DNA of 64,000 nucleotides from Constrictibacter sp. MBR-5 (GTDB lineage Bacteria; Pseudomonadota; Alphaproteobacteria; JAJUGE01): assembly GCF_040549485.1 (NCBI RefSeq), contig NZ_JBEPTK010000003.1, forward strand, positions 186,001-250,000. The letters run 5' to 3'. Every line of letters begins with the position of its first letter. Positions within the stretch are counted from its first letter, which is position 1. Below the pieces are notes generated by a model. The model was not told the DNA's origin. It did no database searches and saw nothing but the letters and a program-made list of their open reading frames with translations. The translations under genes were made by a program, and so were the position numbers. Positions 19,437-28,166 of this stretch are shown here, piece after piece.

Positions 19437-20897
19437 TCAGCGCGCCTCGATCCGGCGGACGAAGTCGCGCAGCACCGTCCTGTAGAGCTCGTCCTTGAGC
19501 ATGGCGTCCTCCACTCCCCGATCGATATTCGGGTTGTCGTTGATTTCGATGACGAACACGCCCGCGTCCGTCTGCTTCAGGTCGACGCCGTAGAGGCCGT
19601 CGCCGATCAGGTTGGCGGCTTTCAGGGCGATGTCCACCACCTCCCTCGGCGCAGCGGCCACGTCCCAGGTCTTGAACCCGCCCTCGGCGACCTTCCCATC
19701 GGCGCGGTGGTTCACGATCTGCCAGTGCTTGCGCGACATGAAGTACTGCGACACGAAGATCGGCTGGCGGTTGAGGATGCCGACGCGCCAGTCGAACGCG
19801 GTGTACATGAACTGCTGCGCCAGGATCAGCTCGGTCCGCTGCAGCAGCTTGCGCGCGCCGTCCATCAGTTCGGCGCGTGTGTTCGCCTTGATGACGCCGC
19901 GCGAGAAGGACCCGTCGGGGATCTTCAGGACCAGCGGATAGCCCAGTTGCTCCTCCGCCTGCAGGATGCTCTCGCGGTCGAGGATCAGCGTCCGCGGTGC
20001 CGGCAGCCTGTTCGCCTGGAGCAGTTCGGCCAGATAGACCTTGTTCGTGCAGCGCAGGATCGACACGGGGTCGTCGATCGCGACCAGCCCCTCGTGCACC
20101 GCCTTGCGCGCGAAGCGGAAGGTGTGGTTCTCGATGCTGGTCGTCTCGCGGATGAACAGCGCGTCGTATTCGGCGAGCTTCAGGAAATCCTTGCGCTGGA
20201 TCATCTCCACCGCGATGCCGAGCGACGCCCCGACCGACACGAATTTCTTCAGCGTCTCCGGGCTCGACGGCGGCATCTTCTCCGCCGGATCGTGCAGCAG
20301 CGCCATCCAGTAGCGCGGCTGGGTCTTCGCCTTCGCCGGCCGCCAGTCGGCACGCGTGTAGCGCTCCAGGGTCGCGACGAAGAACTCGAACTCGTCCGGG
20401 CTGAGGGCGCTCGCTGCGACATGCTCGATCTGCCTGACCTGCCAGCGCTCGTCATGCACCACCTGGACGCGCAGCAGCGGCGAGCGAAAACGGTCGAACA
20501 GGCGGCGCGCGAAGTTCCTGAAACGGGAATCCGTCGGCTGGCCGAAGCAGACGGTCAGCGTGAAGGCGGCGCGCGGCGGGGCCGCCAGCTTGCCGATCTC
20601 CTCGCGCAGCGCCGCGTTCAGTTCCGGCAGGTCGACGGCGTAAAGCGTCTTGCGCGACAGGTTCAGCAGCGTCTCGACCGTCGGCACGACCTTCTGCCCG
20701 CGCGCCTCGGCGAGCAGCGAGCAGTAGTAGCCGAGGTCGAGATAGTCGAACGAGGCGCTCAGGTTGATGACCCGCGCCTGGCGGTTCTTGAAGCGCTCGG
20801 GATTGGTCGCGAACTCCCGCGCGGTCACCGCGGTACCGGCCGACGCGGCCCATCCCTGGTCGGCCTTGTTCTCGACGATGACGATATGATCGGTCAT
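19437..20897 (-). CDS. RimK-family ATP-grasp ligase with RLAN N-terminal domain
   Basis: A 486-residue predicted amino-acid/peptide ligase. The N-terminal 200 residues ([16 protein letters not shown]..., [29 protein letters not shown]) resemble the RimK-like ATP-grasp N-terminal domain (RLAN). The C-terminal half is an ATP-grasp: [28 protein letters not shown] for nucleotide binding, and [17 protein letters not shown] with the metal-binding Glu and Asn. RimK relatives add glutamate or other amino acids to proteins or small molecules. The gene's start codon overlaps the stop of the upstream GNAT/C39 fusion by four bases, which marks the two as one functional unit. Confidence 0.88.
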   Translation of the reverse strand: MTDHIVIVENKADQGWAASAGTAVTAREFATNPERFKNRQARVINLSASFDYLDLGYYCSLLAEARGQKVVPTVETLLNLSRKTLYAVDLPELNAALREEIGKLAAPPRAAFTLTVCFGQPTDSRFRNFARRLFDRFRSPLLRVQVVHDERWQVRQIEHVAASALSPDEFEFFVATLERYTRADWRPAKAKTQPRYWMALLHDPAEKMPPSSPETLKKFVSVGASLGIAVEMIQRKDFLKLAEYDALFIRETTSIENHTFRFARKAVHEGLVAIDDPVSILRCTNKVYLAELLQANRLPAPRTLILDRESILQAEEQLGYPLVLKIPDGSFSRGVIKANTRAELMDGARKLLQRTELILAQQFMYTAFDWRVGILNRQPIFVSQYFMSRKHWQIVNHRADGKVAEGGFKTWDVAAAPREVVDIALKAANLIGDGLYGVDLKQTDAGVFVIEINDNPNIDRGVEDAMLKDELYRTVLRDFVRRIEAR

Positions 20898-22069
20898 GAA
20901 ATGGCGGCGGTCCCGCGGGCGACGATGACGGCGGCGCGGACGCGCCGGGCTCCATAGCGGGCCATCCGGTCGAACTCGCCGTGCGACACCGGCACGTTGG
21001 TGCCGTCGCTCGGACTGCGATGCTCCTCGAAGTTCACATAGGGGTCGTGAATGTAGATGAACCGGTCGTCGTAGCCGGCGACGACCACCCAGTGCGGCTC
21101 CTTGGCGCCGTAGAGCCGCCAGGAACTGACCAGCACGATCGGCACCGCCCCGGCCTCGCGCGCCAGGATCAGGTCGCGGCTGCCGAGGCCGCGGTCGAAC
21201 GAGGCGATGCCGGCCTCCGCGGCGGCGTCGCGAAAATCCTCCTGGACCAGCCGCATGACCTCGCGCTTCTCCTCGGAACGAACCGAATCGAGGAAGAGCA
21301 ACCCACCGCCGGCGACGTAGACCTCGGCATGGAACCCGCGCTCATGCGCCGCCAGCGCCAGCCCGTAGGGATCGCAGCCGCCGTGGCCAGACGTCATGTA
21401 GACGGTCGTGCTCTCGCGCCACAGGCGGATCTCCTCGCTGCGCACCATCGGCGGATCGCCGCCCAGCGCCTTCATCGCCATCATCAGCGCCGCCGGGCCA
21501 CAGGTGAATTCGGTCGTCTGGGCATAGTAGGGCACGTCGGAGAGGCCGGGCCGATTGCCGCCGGCCAGCGCCTTCTCCATGCGCAGTGCGTCCGCGCCGT
21601 CCTCGTAATACTCCTCGATGCGCTCGAAGGCGACATAGCCGGCGCGGCGGTAGAGGCCGACGACGGCATCGTCCTCGGCCCGCACCTCGAGTCGCATGAC
21701 CGCGCGCCCCTCGGCCACCGCCCGCGCCTCGGCGGCGGCCAGCAGGGCCGAGCCGATGCCTAGGCCCCGCGCCTCCGGTTCGACGGCGAACGAGTAGAGA
21801 CGCGCCAGCGCCGTCGCACCGCCCACCAGCACGAGGGCGTAGCCGCACACGGCACCGCCGGATTCGGCGACGAGCGTGAAGGCGTGCGCCTTGGTCAGGA
21901 GATAGTTGAAGCTGCGCCGGGACAGGCGATCCCAGCGGAACGACCGTTCCTCGACGCGCAGCAGCGCCGCCAAGTCGGCCAGCCCGGCCGGCCTGATCGT
22001 CACGTCGCCTCCCGTAGCGATCGGCGCTGCCGGGGCAGCGGGCTGCCGCAATGCGGCGCTCGTCTTCAT
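20894..22069 (-). CDS. GNAT acetyltransferase / C39-like cysteine peptidase fusion
   Basis: A 391-residue two-domain protein. Residues 22-167 are a GNAT domain with [20 protein letters not shown] (91-110) as the acetyl-CoA site. Residues 178-388 form a papain-like C39 domain (DUF3335 type) in which the whole active site is visible: Gln184 and Cys190 in [12 protein letters not shown], His326 in [12 protein letters not shown] and Asp342 in HDPYVN. No membrane segment or ABC partner is present, unlike bacteriocin-processing C39 transporters, so it is a cytosolic protease or acyltransferase. It is translationally coupled to the RimK-like ligase downstream. Divergent from the enoyl-CoA hydratase gene. 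Confidence 0.88.
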   Translation of the reverse strand: MKTSAALRQPAAPAAPIATGGDVTIRPAGLADLAALLRVEERSFRWDRLSRRSFNYLLTKAHAFTLVAESGGAVCGYALVLVGGATALARLYSFAVEPEARGLGIGSALLAAAEARAVAEGRAVMRLEVRAEDDAVVGLYRRAGYVAFERIEEYYEDGADALRMEKALAGGNRPGLSDVPYYAQTTEFTCGPAALMMAMKALGGDPPMVRSEEIRLWRESTTVYMTSGHGGCDPYGLALAAHERGFHAEVYVAGGGLLFLDSVRSEEKREVMRLVQEDFRDAAAEAGIASFDRGLGSRDLILAREAGAVPIVLVSSWRLYGAKEPHWVVVAGYDDRFIYIHDPYVNFEEHRSPSDGTNVPVSHGEFDRMARYGARRVRAAVIVARGTAAIS

Positions 22070-22206
22070 TTTTCACTCTGTCCCACGCGGGCTGTCCACA
22101 TCTTGGCGTCGGAGCGGATTTTTGAAAGGCCGCGTCGCGCGGCGGCGCAGATTGTCGCTCGGACGACGAGGCGCTACGGTGCCCCCGTGCCCACAGGAGG
22201 AAGATC

Positions 22207-22998
22207 ATGGCCGACGAGGCTCCGGTAATCGTCGAGCGGGCAGGGCCCATCGCGACGGTGACGCTCAATCGGCCGCAGGTGCTGAACGCGCTCGACCTCG
22301 GCATGGCGCAGGCGTTCCGCAATGCGATGCTCGATCTCGAGCAGGACACGGCGATACGGTGCGTGGTGATTCGCGGTGCGGGCCGCGGCTTCATGGCGGG
22401 CGGCGACGTCGCCGGCTTCCACCGCGATCTCGACCATATCGAGACGGTCGCCGGCGAACTGATCGAAGTCTTCCACGAGGCGGTGAAGGCCGTGGCGCGG
22501 ATGCCGAAGCCGGTGATCGCGTCGCTGCACGGTGCCGTGGCGGGCGCTGGGCTCAGCCTCGCCCTCAACACCGACCTCGCGATCGCCGCCGACAATACCG
22601 TCTTCACCCTCGCCTACGCCGCGATCGGCGTCAGTCCCGACGGCGGGTCGACCTTCCACCTGCCGCGGATCGTCGGCATGCGCCGGGCGATGGAGATCGC
22701 GCTGCTCGCGGACCGCTTCGACGCGGCGAAGGCGCTCGACCTGGGCCTCGTGAACCGCGTCGTGCCGGAGGCCGACCTCGCCGGCGAGACCGACCGCCTC
22801 GCCGCCCGGCTCGCGGCCGGCCCGACGCGCGCCTACGCCGCGACGAAGACCCTGGTGCGGGCCTCGTTCGAGACGGACTTGGTGACGCAACTGGACGCCG
22901 AGCGCGCCGCCTTCGTTGCCTCCACCGCGACCAGCGACTTCGCTTCCGGCGTGGTGGCGTTCACGTCCAAGAAGAAACCGGAATTCCGAGGGGAGTGA
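22207..22998 (+). CDS. Enoyl-CoA hydratase/isomerase family protein
   Basis: A 263-residue crotonase-fold enzyme. The oxyanion-hole segments are visible as GFMAGGDVAGF (about 60-70) and LHGAVAGAGLSLALNTDLAIAA (about 101-122, seen as the motif GAVAGAGL), followed by IGVSPDGGSTFHLPR and AKALDLGLVNRVVP. The SPDGG segment has no Glu at the second catalytic position of classical hydratases, which is more like isomerase-type members. ATG 22207 follows a strong AGGAGGAAGATC site. The stop overlaps the start of the SDR gene (TGATG), and a phosphotransferase gene follows, suggesting one acyl-CoA catabolic operon. Confidence 0.9.
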   Translation: MADEAPVIVERAGPIATVTLNRPQVLNALDLGMAQAFRNAMLDLEQDTAIRCVVIRGAGRGFMAGGDVAGFHRDLDHIETVAGELIEVFHEAVKAVARMPKPVIASLHGAVAGAGLSLALNTDLAIAADNTVFTLAYAAIGVSPDGGSTFHLPRIVGMRRAMEIALLADRFDAAKALDLGLVNRVVPEADLAGETDRLAARLAAGPTRAYAATKTLVRASFETDLVTQLDAERAAFVASTATSDFASGVVAFTSKKKPEFRGE

Positions 22999-23909
22999 TG
23001 CCGAAACCTCAGCTCGTCGAGCCGGACACCGATGCCGGCCCCCGCCCCGCTCCCGACCTGCGCGGGCGCACCGTCCTGGTCACCGGATCGTCCCGCGGCG
23101 TCGGCGCCGCCATCGCGCTGCGCTGCGCCGAGGCCGGCGCCAACGTCGTCGTCACCGGCAAGACCTCGGAGCCGCACGGCAAGCTGCCCGGCACGATCCA
23201 CTCCGTCGCCGAGGAGTGCGAGCGCCGCGGCGGCCGCGCCCTGGCCGTGCAGCTCGACCTGCGCGACGAGAAACAAATCTACGCGGCGGCGGAACAGGCG
23301 GCGGAGACGTTCGGTGGCATCGACGTCGTCGTAAACAACGCCAGCGCCCAGACCTTCACCAAGACGCCGGACACCACGCCCAAGCAATGGGACGTGATGT
23401 TCGACGTCAACGCCCGCGGCACCTTCTTCACCACCCAGGCCTGCCTTCCCTATCTGCAGAAGTCGCCGAACCCGCACATCCTGACGATCGCGGCGCCGAT
23501 CAACCTGGATCCGCGCTGGTTCGCCGAGCGGCTGGCCCGGACCATGTCGAAATACTGCATGGCGATGTGCGTGCTCGGCTGGGCCGAGGAGTTCGCCGAA
23601 GCCGGCATCGCATCCAACGGCCTCTGGCCGCGGCATGCGGTGGCGACGATGGCGGTGAAGGTCTTCAGCCCCGACACCTACGATGCCTGCCGGCGGCCGG
23701 ACATCATGGGCGATGCGGCGGTCGCCATCGTGACGCGGCCAAGCCGCGAGTGCACCGGCCGCTTTTTCCTGGACGACGACGTGCTGCGCGAGGAAGGGGC
23801 CAGCGAGGCCGAGATCGAGGCCTACTGGATGCACCCGACCAAGCGGTCGCGCCCGTCGAGCTTCCTCGACTATGACAGCCGCTACGAGAATTTCGGCCCC
23901 GTGCGCTGA
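22998..23909 (+). CDS. SDR family protein, HSDL2-like, with degenerate active site
   Basis: A 303-residue short-chain dehydrogenase-fold protein. The cofactor site is intact: TGSSRGVG (29-36) and NNAS (113-116). The overall pattern, including TIAAPINLDPRWF, MAMCVLGWAEEF, GLWPRH and the C-terminal FFLDDDVLREEG, follows the hydroxysteroid dehydrogenase-like 2 group. In that group the catalytic Ser and YxxxK are present; here the Ser position is Ala165 and the Tyr position is Arg181 (RTMSK), while Lys185 is kept. It may therefore bind NAD(P) without classical dehydrogenase activity. Start ATG overlaps the enoyl-CoA hydratase stop by one base. Confidence 0.87.
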   Translation: MPKPQLVEPDTDAGPRPAPDLRGRTVLVTGSSRGVGAAIALRCAEAGANVVVTGKTSEPHGKLPGTIHSVAEECERRGGRALAVQLDLRDEKQIYAAAEQAAETFGGIDVVVNNASAQTFTKTPDTTPKQWDVMFDVNARGTFFTTQACLPYLQKSPNPHILTIAAPINLDPRWFAERLARTMSKYCMAMCVLGWAEEFAEAGIASNGLWPRHAVATMAVKVFSPDTYDACRRPDIMGDAAVAIVTRPSRECTGRFFLDDDVLREEGASEAEIEAYWMHPTKRSRPSSFLDYDSRYENFGPVR

Positions 23910-23952
23910 CACCTGCGCTGGAAGCCCGTACCGAGACCGAGAGAGCATCTTC

Positions 23953-25017
23953 ATGCCGCACAACCCGACGATCGTCTCCGAGGGGACGAAGACGAGCACC
24001 GTCCGCGCCGCGCACCGGTTCGACGAGGATCGCCTGGGCGGCGTCGTGCGCGAGCACCTGCCGGACGCCACCGGGAAGCTGACCGTCGAGCAGTTCGGTT
24101 ACGGCCAGTCCAATCCGACCTATCTTCTGCGCTGGCCGAACGCCGAATACGTCCTGCGCAAGCAGCCGCCGGGCGAACTGCTGCCCTCCGCCCATGCGGT
24201 CGACCGCGAGTTCAGGGTGCAGAAGGCGCTGGAAGGCACGGGCGTGCCCGTCGCGAAGATGCACTTCTTCAGCGACGACCGGTCGATCGTCGGAACACCG
24301 TTCTACGTGATGGAGCGCAAGGTCGGCCGGGTCTTCACCGACTGCGCCCTGCCGGGCACCGAACGGGACGAGCGTGCGCCGATGTATCGCGCGGTCGCCG
24401 AGACCCTGGCGAAGCTACACACCGTCGACCCCGCCGCCGTCGGCCTCGGCGATTTTGGCCGCCCGGGCAGCTATTACGAGCGGCAGTTCAACCGCTGGAG
24501 CCGCAACTACCTGCAGACCAAGACGCGCGAGATCCCGGAGATGGACCGGCTGATGGAGTGGCTGCCGCCGCATCTGCCGCCGGGCGACGAGACGACCATC
24601 GTCCACGGCGACTTCCGCATCGGCAACATCATGTTCCACCCGACCGAGCCGCGCGTCGTCGCGGTCTTCGACTGGGAGCTGGCGACACTGGGCCACCCGC
24701 TCTCCGACCTCGGCTACTGCTGCATCCTCTACCACGCGACGCCCGCGGAATATTGGGGCCTGCGCGGGCTCGACATCGAGGGCCTGGGCTTTCCGAGCCA
24801 GGAAGAGTTCGTGCGCACCTATGTCGAGGCGTCCGGGCGCAGCGACTCGATGCGCGACGTCCACCTGGTCTTCTCGATGTTCCGCTTCGCCGCGATCCTC
24901 GATGGCGTGCGGGCGCGCGGCCTCGCCGGGAATGCTGCGGCCGACGATGCCGAGGAAGTCGGCCGGCTCGCCCTCACCATGGCAAAGCGCGGTTGGGAAC
25001 TCGCCGAGAAGTCCTGA
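23953..25017 (+). CDS. Phosphotransferase family protein (ACAD10/11 N-terminal-like)
   Basis: A 354-residue kinase-fold protein of the aminoglycoside/choline phosphotransferase superfamily. The catalytic loop is VHGDFRIGN (217-225; Asp220, Asn225) and the metal-binding motif is VFDWELATLGHP (238-249; Asp240). The N-terminal lobe has GYGQSNPTYLL (49-59) and the ATP-lysine segment YVLRKQPPG (67-75). The family includes the N-terminal kinase part of ACAD10/11, which phosphorylates 4-hydroxyacyl-CoA; with an enoyl-CoA hydratase and an SDR immediately upstream, a similar acyl-CoA role is plausible. The ATG at 23953 gives the family N-terminus. Confidence 0.88.
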   Translation: MPHNPTIVSEGTKTSTVRAAHRFDEDRLGGVVREHLPDATGKLTVEQFGYGQSNPTYLLRWPNAEYVLRKQPPGELLPSAHAVDREFRVQKALEGTGVPVAKMHFFSDDRSIVGTPFYVMERKVGRVFTDCALPGTERDERAPMYRAVAETLAKLHTVDPAAVGLGDFGRPGSYYERQFNRWSRNYLQTKTREIPEMDRLMEWLPPHLPPGDETTIVHGDFRIGNIMFHPTEPRVVAVFDWELATLGHPLSDLGYCCILYHATPAEYWGLRGLDIEGLGFPSQEEFVRTYVEASGRSDSMRDVHLVFSMFRFAAILDGVRARGLAGNAAADDAEEVGRLALTMAKRGWELAEKS

Positions 25018-25020
25018 GCG

Positions 25021-25602
25021 TCACGGCGCCGGCAGCCGCCCCACGACGCCGACCGGCCTGCCGCCCGGCCCCTCCAGCACCACGCCTTCGCCCGAGGCCG
25101 GGAAGACCCCGGTCAAGGCGGTGATGTTCACCTGGTGCGTCACCAGGATCACCAGCGGCCCGTCGCCGGGAAGCCCTGCGACGAACGACCGGACGGCCTC
25201 GGTCGACGCCTCGCGCAGACCGGAGCGCTGGAAGAAGGAATCCAGCGCCGGCAGTTCCTCCGGCTCGCCGAAGCCGAGCAGCCGGGCCGTGTCCCGCGCC
25301 CGGCACCAGCGGCTGGTGAGCACGCGCGCGTGCCGGACGCCCGCCCTGCGCAATGCGTCCCCGATCGCCCGCGCCTGCGTCCGGCCGGCCTCGTTCAGAT
25401 TGCGCTGGGTGCCGCAATCGCCGAGCGCGAAGTCCGACGGGTCGCCGGTACCGGGCGCCAGCGCGTGACGGTACATCACGACATGGCCGCCGTCGGCGAG
25501 GCGGGCCGGATCGAACGCGGACGAGTCCGCCGACGCCGGCGCCGCAGCGGCGACGGACACCAGCAGGGCTACCGACAGCCATCCTGCAGCGAATCTGCTC
25601 AT
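25021..25602 (-). CDS. Exported histidine phosphatase family protein
   Basis: A 193-residue protein with a signal peptide (cleavage near ASA25/D26) and a phosphoglycerate mutase-like fold. The catalytic motif is the variant YRHA with Arg45-His46, followed by LNEAGRTQARAIGDALRRAG, VLTSRWCRARDTARLLG and the second His in LVTHQVNITALTG. This is the SixA-like/secreted subgroup of histidine phosphatases; the substrate is unknown. It converges on the phosphotransferase gene with only three bases between stops. Confidence 0.88.
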   Translation of the reverse strand: MSRFAAGWLSVALLVSVAAAAPASADSSAFDPARLADGGHVVMYRHALAPGTGDPSDFALGDCGTQRNLNEAGRTQARAIGDALRRAGVRHARVLTSRWCRARDTARLLGFGEPEELPALDSFFQRSGLREASTEAVRSFVAGLPGDGPLVILVTHQVNITALTGVFPASGEGVVLEGPGGRPVGVVGRLPAP

Positions 25603-25633
25603 GCCGCACCTACGCCCGCGGCGACGCTCCGGT

Positions 25634-25954
25634 TCACCCCTCCGGCGCGTCGAGATCCTCGTACAGCAAGCGTGCCTCGCTGGCCGGGCCCCGGCGGATG
25701 CCGATACCGAGCACGCGGACCACGCGGATGCGGTCGGCCTGCGGGAAGGTGAGGACGTCGCCGGGGCGGACCGCGTAATGCGCCTTCTCGACGACGATCC
25801 TGTTCACCCGCACCCGGCCTTTTCCGCAGACGGTGGCGGACAGGCTGCGCGTCTTGAAGAAGCGCGCGATCCAGAGCCACTTGTCGAGCCGCTGCGTTTC
25901 CGGCGCCTCGGTCACGACGCTGTCGGCTCCGCCGGGTGCCCGCGCTTCGGCCAC
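25634..25954 (-). CDS. hslR: S4-domain RNA-binding protein, Hsp15-like
   Basis: A 106-residue protein with a single S4 RNA-binding domain: [20 protein letters not shown] (about 22-41, motif [12 protein letters not shown]) and [23 protein letters not shown]. This matches ribosome-associated heat shock protein Hsp15, which in E. coli binds 50S subunits with stranded nascent chains and helps recycle them. It lies downstream of a divergent start from the lpxD-like gene and upstream of the phosphatase gene on the minus strand. Confidence 0.88.
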   Translation of the reverse strand: MAEARAPGGADSVVTEAPETQRLDKWLWIARFFKTRSLSATVCGKGRVRVNRIVVEKAHYAVRPGDVLTFPQADRIRVVRVLGIGIRRGPASEARLLYEDLDAPEG

Positions 25955-26061
25955 GACCCTTTCCGATCAGGCGTCATCCGCTGTTTTCCTGCGATGGGTA
26001 TTTCCTGCGATACATTCCCCGCTCGTCGTCACCGCGCGTGATCGGCGCGCGTCCAGCCTGT

Positions 26062-27162
26062 ATGGTCCGCCGCATGCGCCCACCCGACCCTATCACGCTC
26101 TCGGCCGTCGCCGAGGCCCTCGCTGCTCCCGTGTGCGGGGACGGAAGCGTGCCGCTGCGCCGCCTGGTGCACCCGGCGGAGGCGACGGAGCCGACGGACC
26201 TGGTGATGGTGCTGGATCCGCGGCTGGCGGGCGCGATCGGCGGAAGCCCGATTCGGGCGGCGGTTCTCGCAAGCGGCATCGTGCCGCCCGCCGGGGCCTT
26301 GGCGGGCTGGATCGTCGTGCCGCGCCCGCGCCTGGCGCTCTCCGTGCTGCTCGAACTCTTCGCCCGCCCGCCGCATGCACCGCCCGGCGTGCATCCGACC
26401 GCCGCGGTGGATCCCGCGGCCCGCCTGGGTGACGGCGTCTCCATCGGACCGTTCGCCTACGTGGGACCGAATGCGGAAGTCGGTGCCGGCAGCCGGATCA
26501 TGGCCCATGTGAGCATCGGTGCTGACGCCCGGATCGGCACCGACTGCCTGCTCTACCCCGGCGTGCGGGTCGGCGAGCGCGTGGTGGTGGGTGATCGGGT
26601 GATCCTGCACCACAACGTCAGCCTCGGCGCCGACGGCTTCAGCTTCGTCTCGGCCGAACCCGCCGGCTACGAGATCGCCCGCGGCGATACGGTCGATACG
26701 CCGATGCGGGACATCCGGCGGATCGGCTCGATCGGGACGGTCGTCATCGGCGACGACGTCGAGATCGGCGCCAACAGCGCGGTGGACCGCGCCAATATCG
26801 GCGCCACGGTCATCGGGCGCGGCACCAAGATCGACAATCAGGTGCAGGTCGGCCACAACGCCCGCATCGGCGAGGACTGCCTGATCTCCGGGCAGGCGGG
26901 CATTTCGGGCAGCGTGCGGATCGGCAACCGCGTGGTGATCGCCGGGCAGGCCGGCATAGCGGACCACGTCACGATCGGCGACGATGCCGTCGTCGGCGGC
27001 AGCAGCGGCGTCGGCCGCGACGTGCCGGCCGGCCGGATCGTCATGGGGACGCCCGCCGTCTCGCGCTCGCTGTGGCGGACCCGGCTGCTCGCGGTGGGGC
27101 GCGCGGGCCGACTGCTCCGCGAACTGGCGGCCCTTCGCCGCCGGACGAACGTGGAAAAATGA
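26062..27162 (+). CDS. lpxD: UDP-3-O-acylglucosamine N-acyltransferase LpxD-like
   Basis: A 366-residue acyltransferase of lipid A biosynthesis, transferring a 3-hydroxyacyl chain from ACP to UDP-3-O-acylglucosamine. The N-terminal domain has [16 protein letters not shown] and the VLDPRLAG segment; then come left-handed beta-helix hexapeptide repeats from about residue 109, with [12 protein letters not shown] (184-195) and the [14 protein letters not shown] segment carrying the catalytic-type His265. ATG 26062 or the ATG four codons later could be used. It is not next to bamA, fabZ, lpxA or lpxB as the housekeeping gene usually is, so it may be a second copy or a related N-acyltransferase for another sugar. 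Confidence 0.85.
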   Translation: MVRRMRPPDPITLSAVAEALAAPVCGDGSVPLRRLVHPAEATEPTDLVMVLDPRLAGAIGGSPIRAAVLASGIVPPAGALAGWIVVPRPRLALSVLLELFARPPHAPPGVHPTAAVDPAARLGDGVSIGPFAYVGPNAEVGAGSRIMAHVSIGADARIGTDCLLYPGVRVGERVVVGDRVILHHNVSLGADGFSFVSAEPAGYEIARGDTVDTPMRDIRRIGSIGTVVIGDDVEIGANSAVDRANIGATVIGRGTKIDNQVQVGHNARIGEDCLISGQAGISGSVRIGNRVVIAGQAGIADHVTIGDDAVVGGSSGVGRDVPAGRIVMGTPAVSRSLWRTRLLAVGRAGRLLRELAALRRRTNVEK

Positions 27163-27311
27163 ACACAGTCTTCGCCGCCGCTGTGGCACCGCGGTAACGG
27201 TCCCGCCCGCGACGCTCCGCCGCCCCCCGCCGGGCCGAACCCGCGCTTGCTCCCGCCATCCCGCGGCGCCAACTGAGGCCGGTTGCGCCTCTCGAAAGTA
27301 TCTGCGAGCCG

Positions 27312-28067
27312 ATGAAAGCCATCATTCTGAGCGCCGGGCAGGGTTCCCGCCTGCTGCCATTGACCGAGGATTGCCCGAAGTGCCTGCTGCCGCTCGGCGG
27401 CCGGACCATTCTGGAGCATCAGGTCGAGCAGCTCGCCGCCGCGGGCGTCAAGGAAGTCGTCGTCGTCACCGGCTTTCGCGCGGCCGCCGTCGAGGGCCGC
27501 CTGATCCGCCTGCGCAAGCTCGGCGTGAAGGTGCGCACCGTCTTCAACCCCTTCTACAACGTGGCCGACAACCTCGCGAGCTGCTGGATGGCGCGCGCCG
27601 AGATGGAAGGCGGCTTCCTGCTGCTCAACGGCGATACCCTGTTCGAGCCCGAGATCGCCCGCCGGCTCGTCGCCGCGCCGGCGGCGCCGATCACGCTGAC
27701 CATCGACCGCAAGGACGGCTACGATTCCGACGACATGAAGGTGGTCGTCGACGGCACCCGCCTGCGCGAGGTCGGCAAGACGCTGCCGCTCGAGCGGGTG
27801 AACGGCGAGTCGATCGGTTTTTCGCGCTTCGACGCCGAAGGCGCGCAGTGGTTCACCGAGGTTCTCGACCAGGAGATGCGCACCCCGAACGGCCTCTCCT
27901 GGTGGTACCTGAAGGCGGTCGGCGTGCTCGCCGAGCGCGGCCTCGTCCAGACCTGCTCGATCGAGGGGCTGACCTGGGGCGAAGTCGACTTCCCCGACGA
28001 TCTCGCCCGCGCGCAGATGATGTTCGGCACCGCTGCCGCGGCCGAGCCGACGCTGCCCGGCGTCTGA
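27312..28067 (+). CDS. Nucleotidyltransferase, phosphocholine cytidylyltransferase (LicC)-like
   Basis: A 251-residue NTP transferase. The nucleotide-binding signature is MKAIILSAGQGSRLLPLT with the PKCLLPLGG motif (Lys23), the product-binding metal motif is LLLNGDTLFE (Asp near 107), and FNPFYNVADNLASCWMA is typical of LicC-type enzymes that activate phosphocholine or a sugar phosphate with CTP. The C-terminal WGEVDFPDDLARAQ resembles the metal-binding end of this family. Whether the acceptor is phosphocholine or an alditol/sugar phosphate cannot be settled. It follows the lpxD-like gene, suggesting surface polysaccharide or lipid decoration. Confidence 0.82.
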   Translation: MKAIILSAGQGSRLLPLTEDCPKCLLPLGGRTILEHQVEQLAAAGVKEVVVVTGFRAAAVEGRLIRLRKLGVKVRTVFNPFYNVADNLASCWMARAEMEGGFLLLNGDTLFEPEIARRLVAAPAAPITLTIDRKDGYDSDDMKVVVDGTRLREVGKTLPLERVNGESIGFSRFDAEGAQWFTEVLDQEMRTPNGLSWWYLKAVGVLAERGLVQTCSIEGLTWGEVDFPDDLARAQMMFGTAAAAEPTLPGV

Positions 28068-28166
28068 TCCGCCGGCTCGGCACGGCGGCCGGGTCTACAG
28101 CCCGCCGCCGCCAGCCGCTATGATCCCGTCCAGCCGGGGGAGAACCCGCTTGGACAGGGGAAACGC

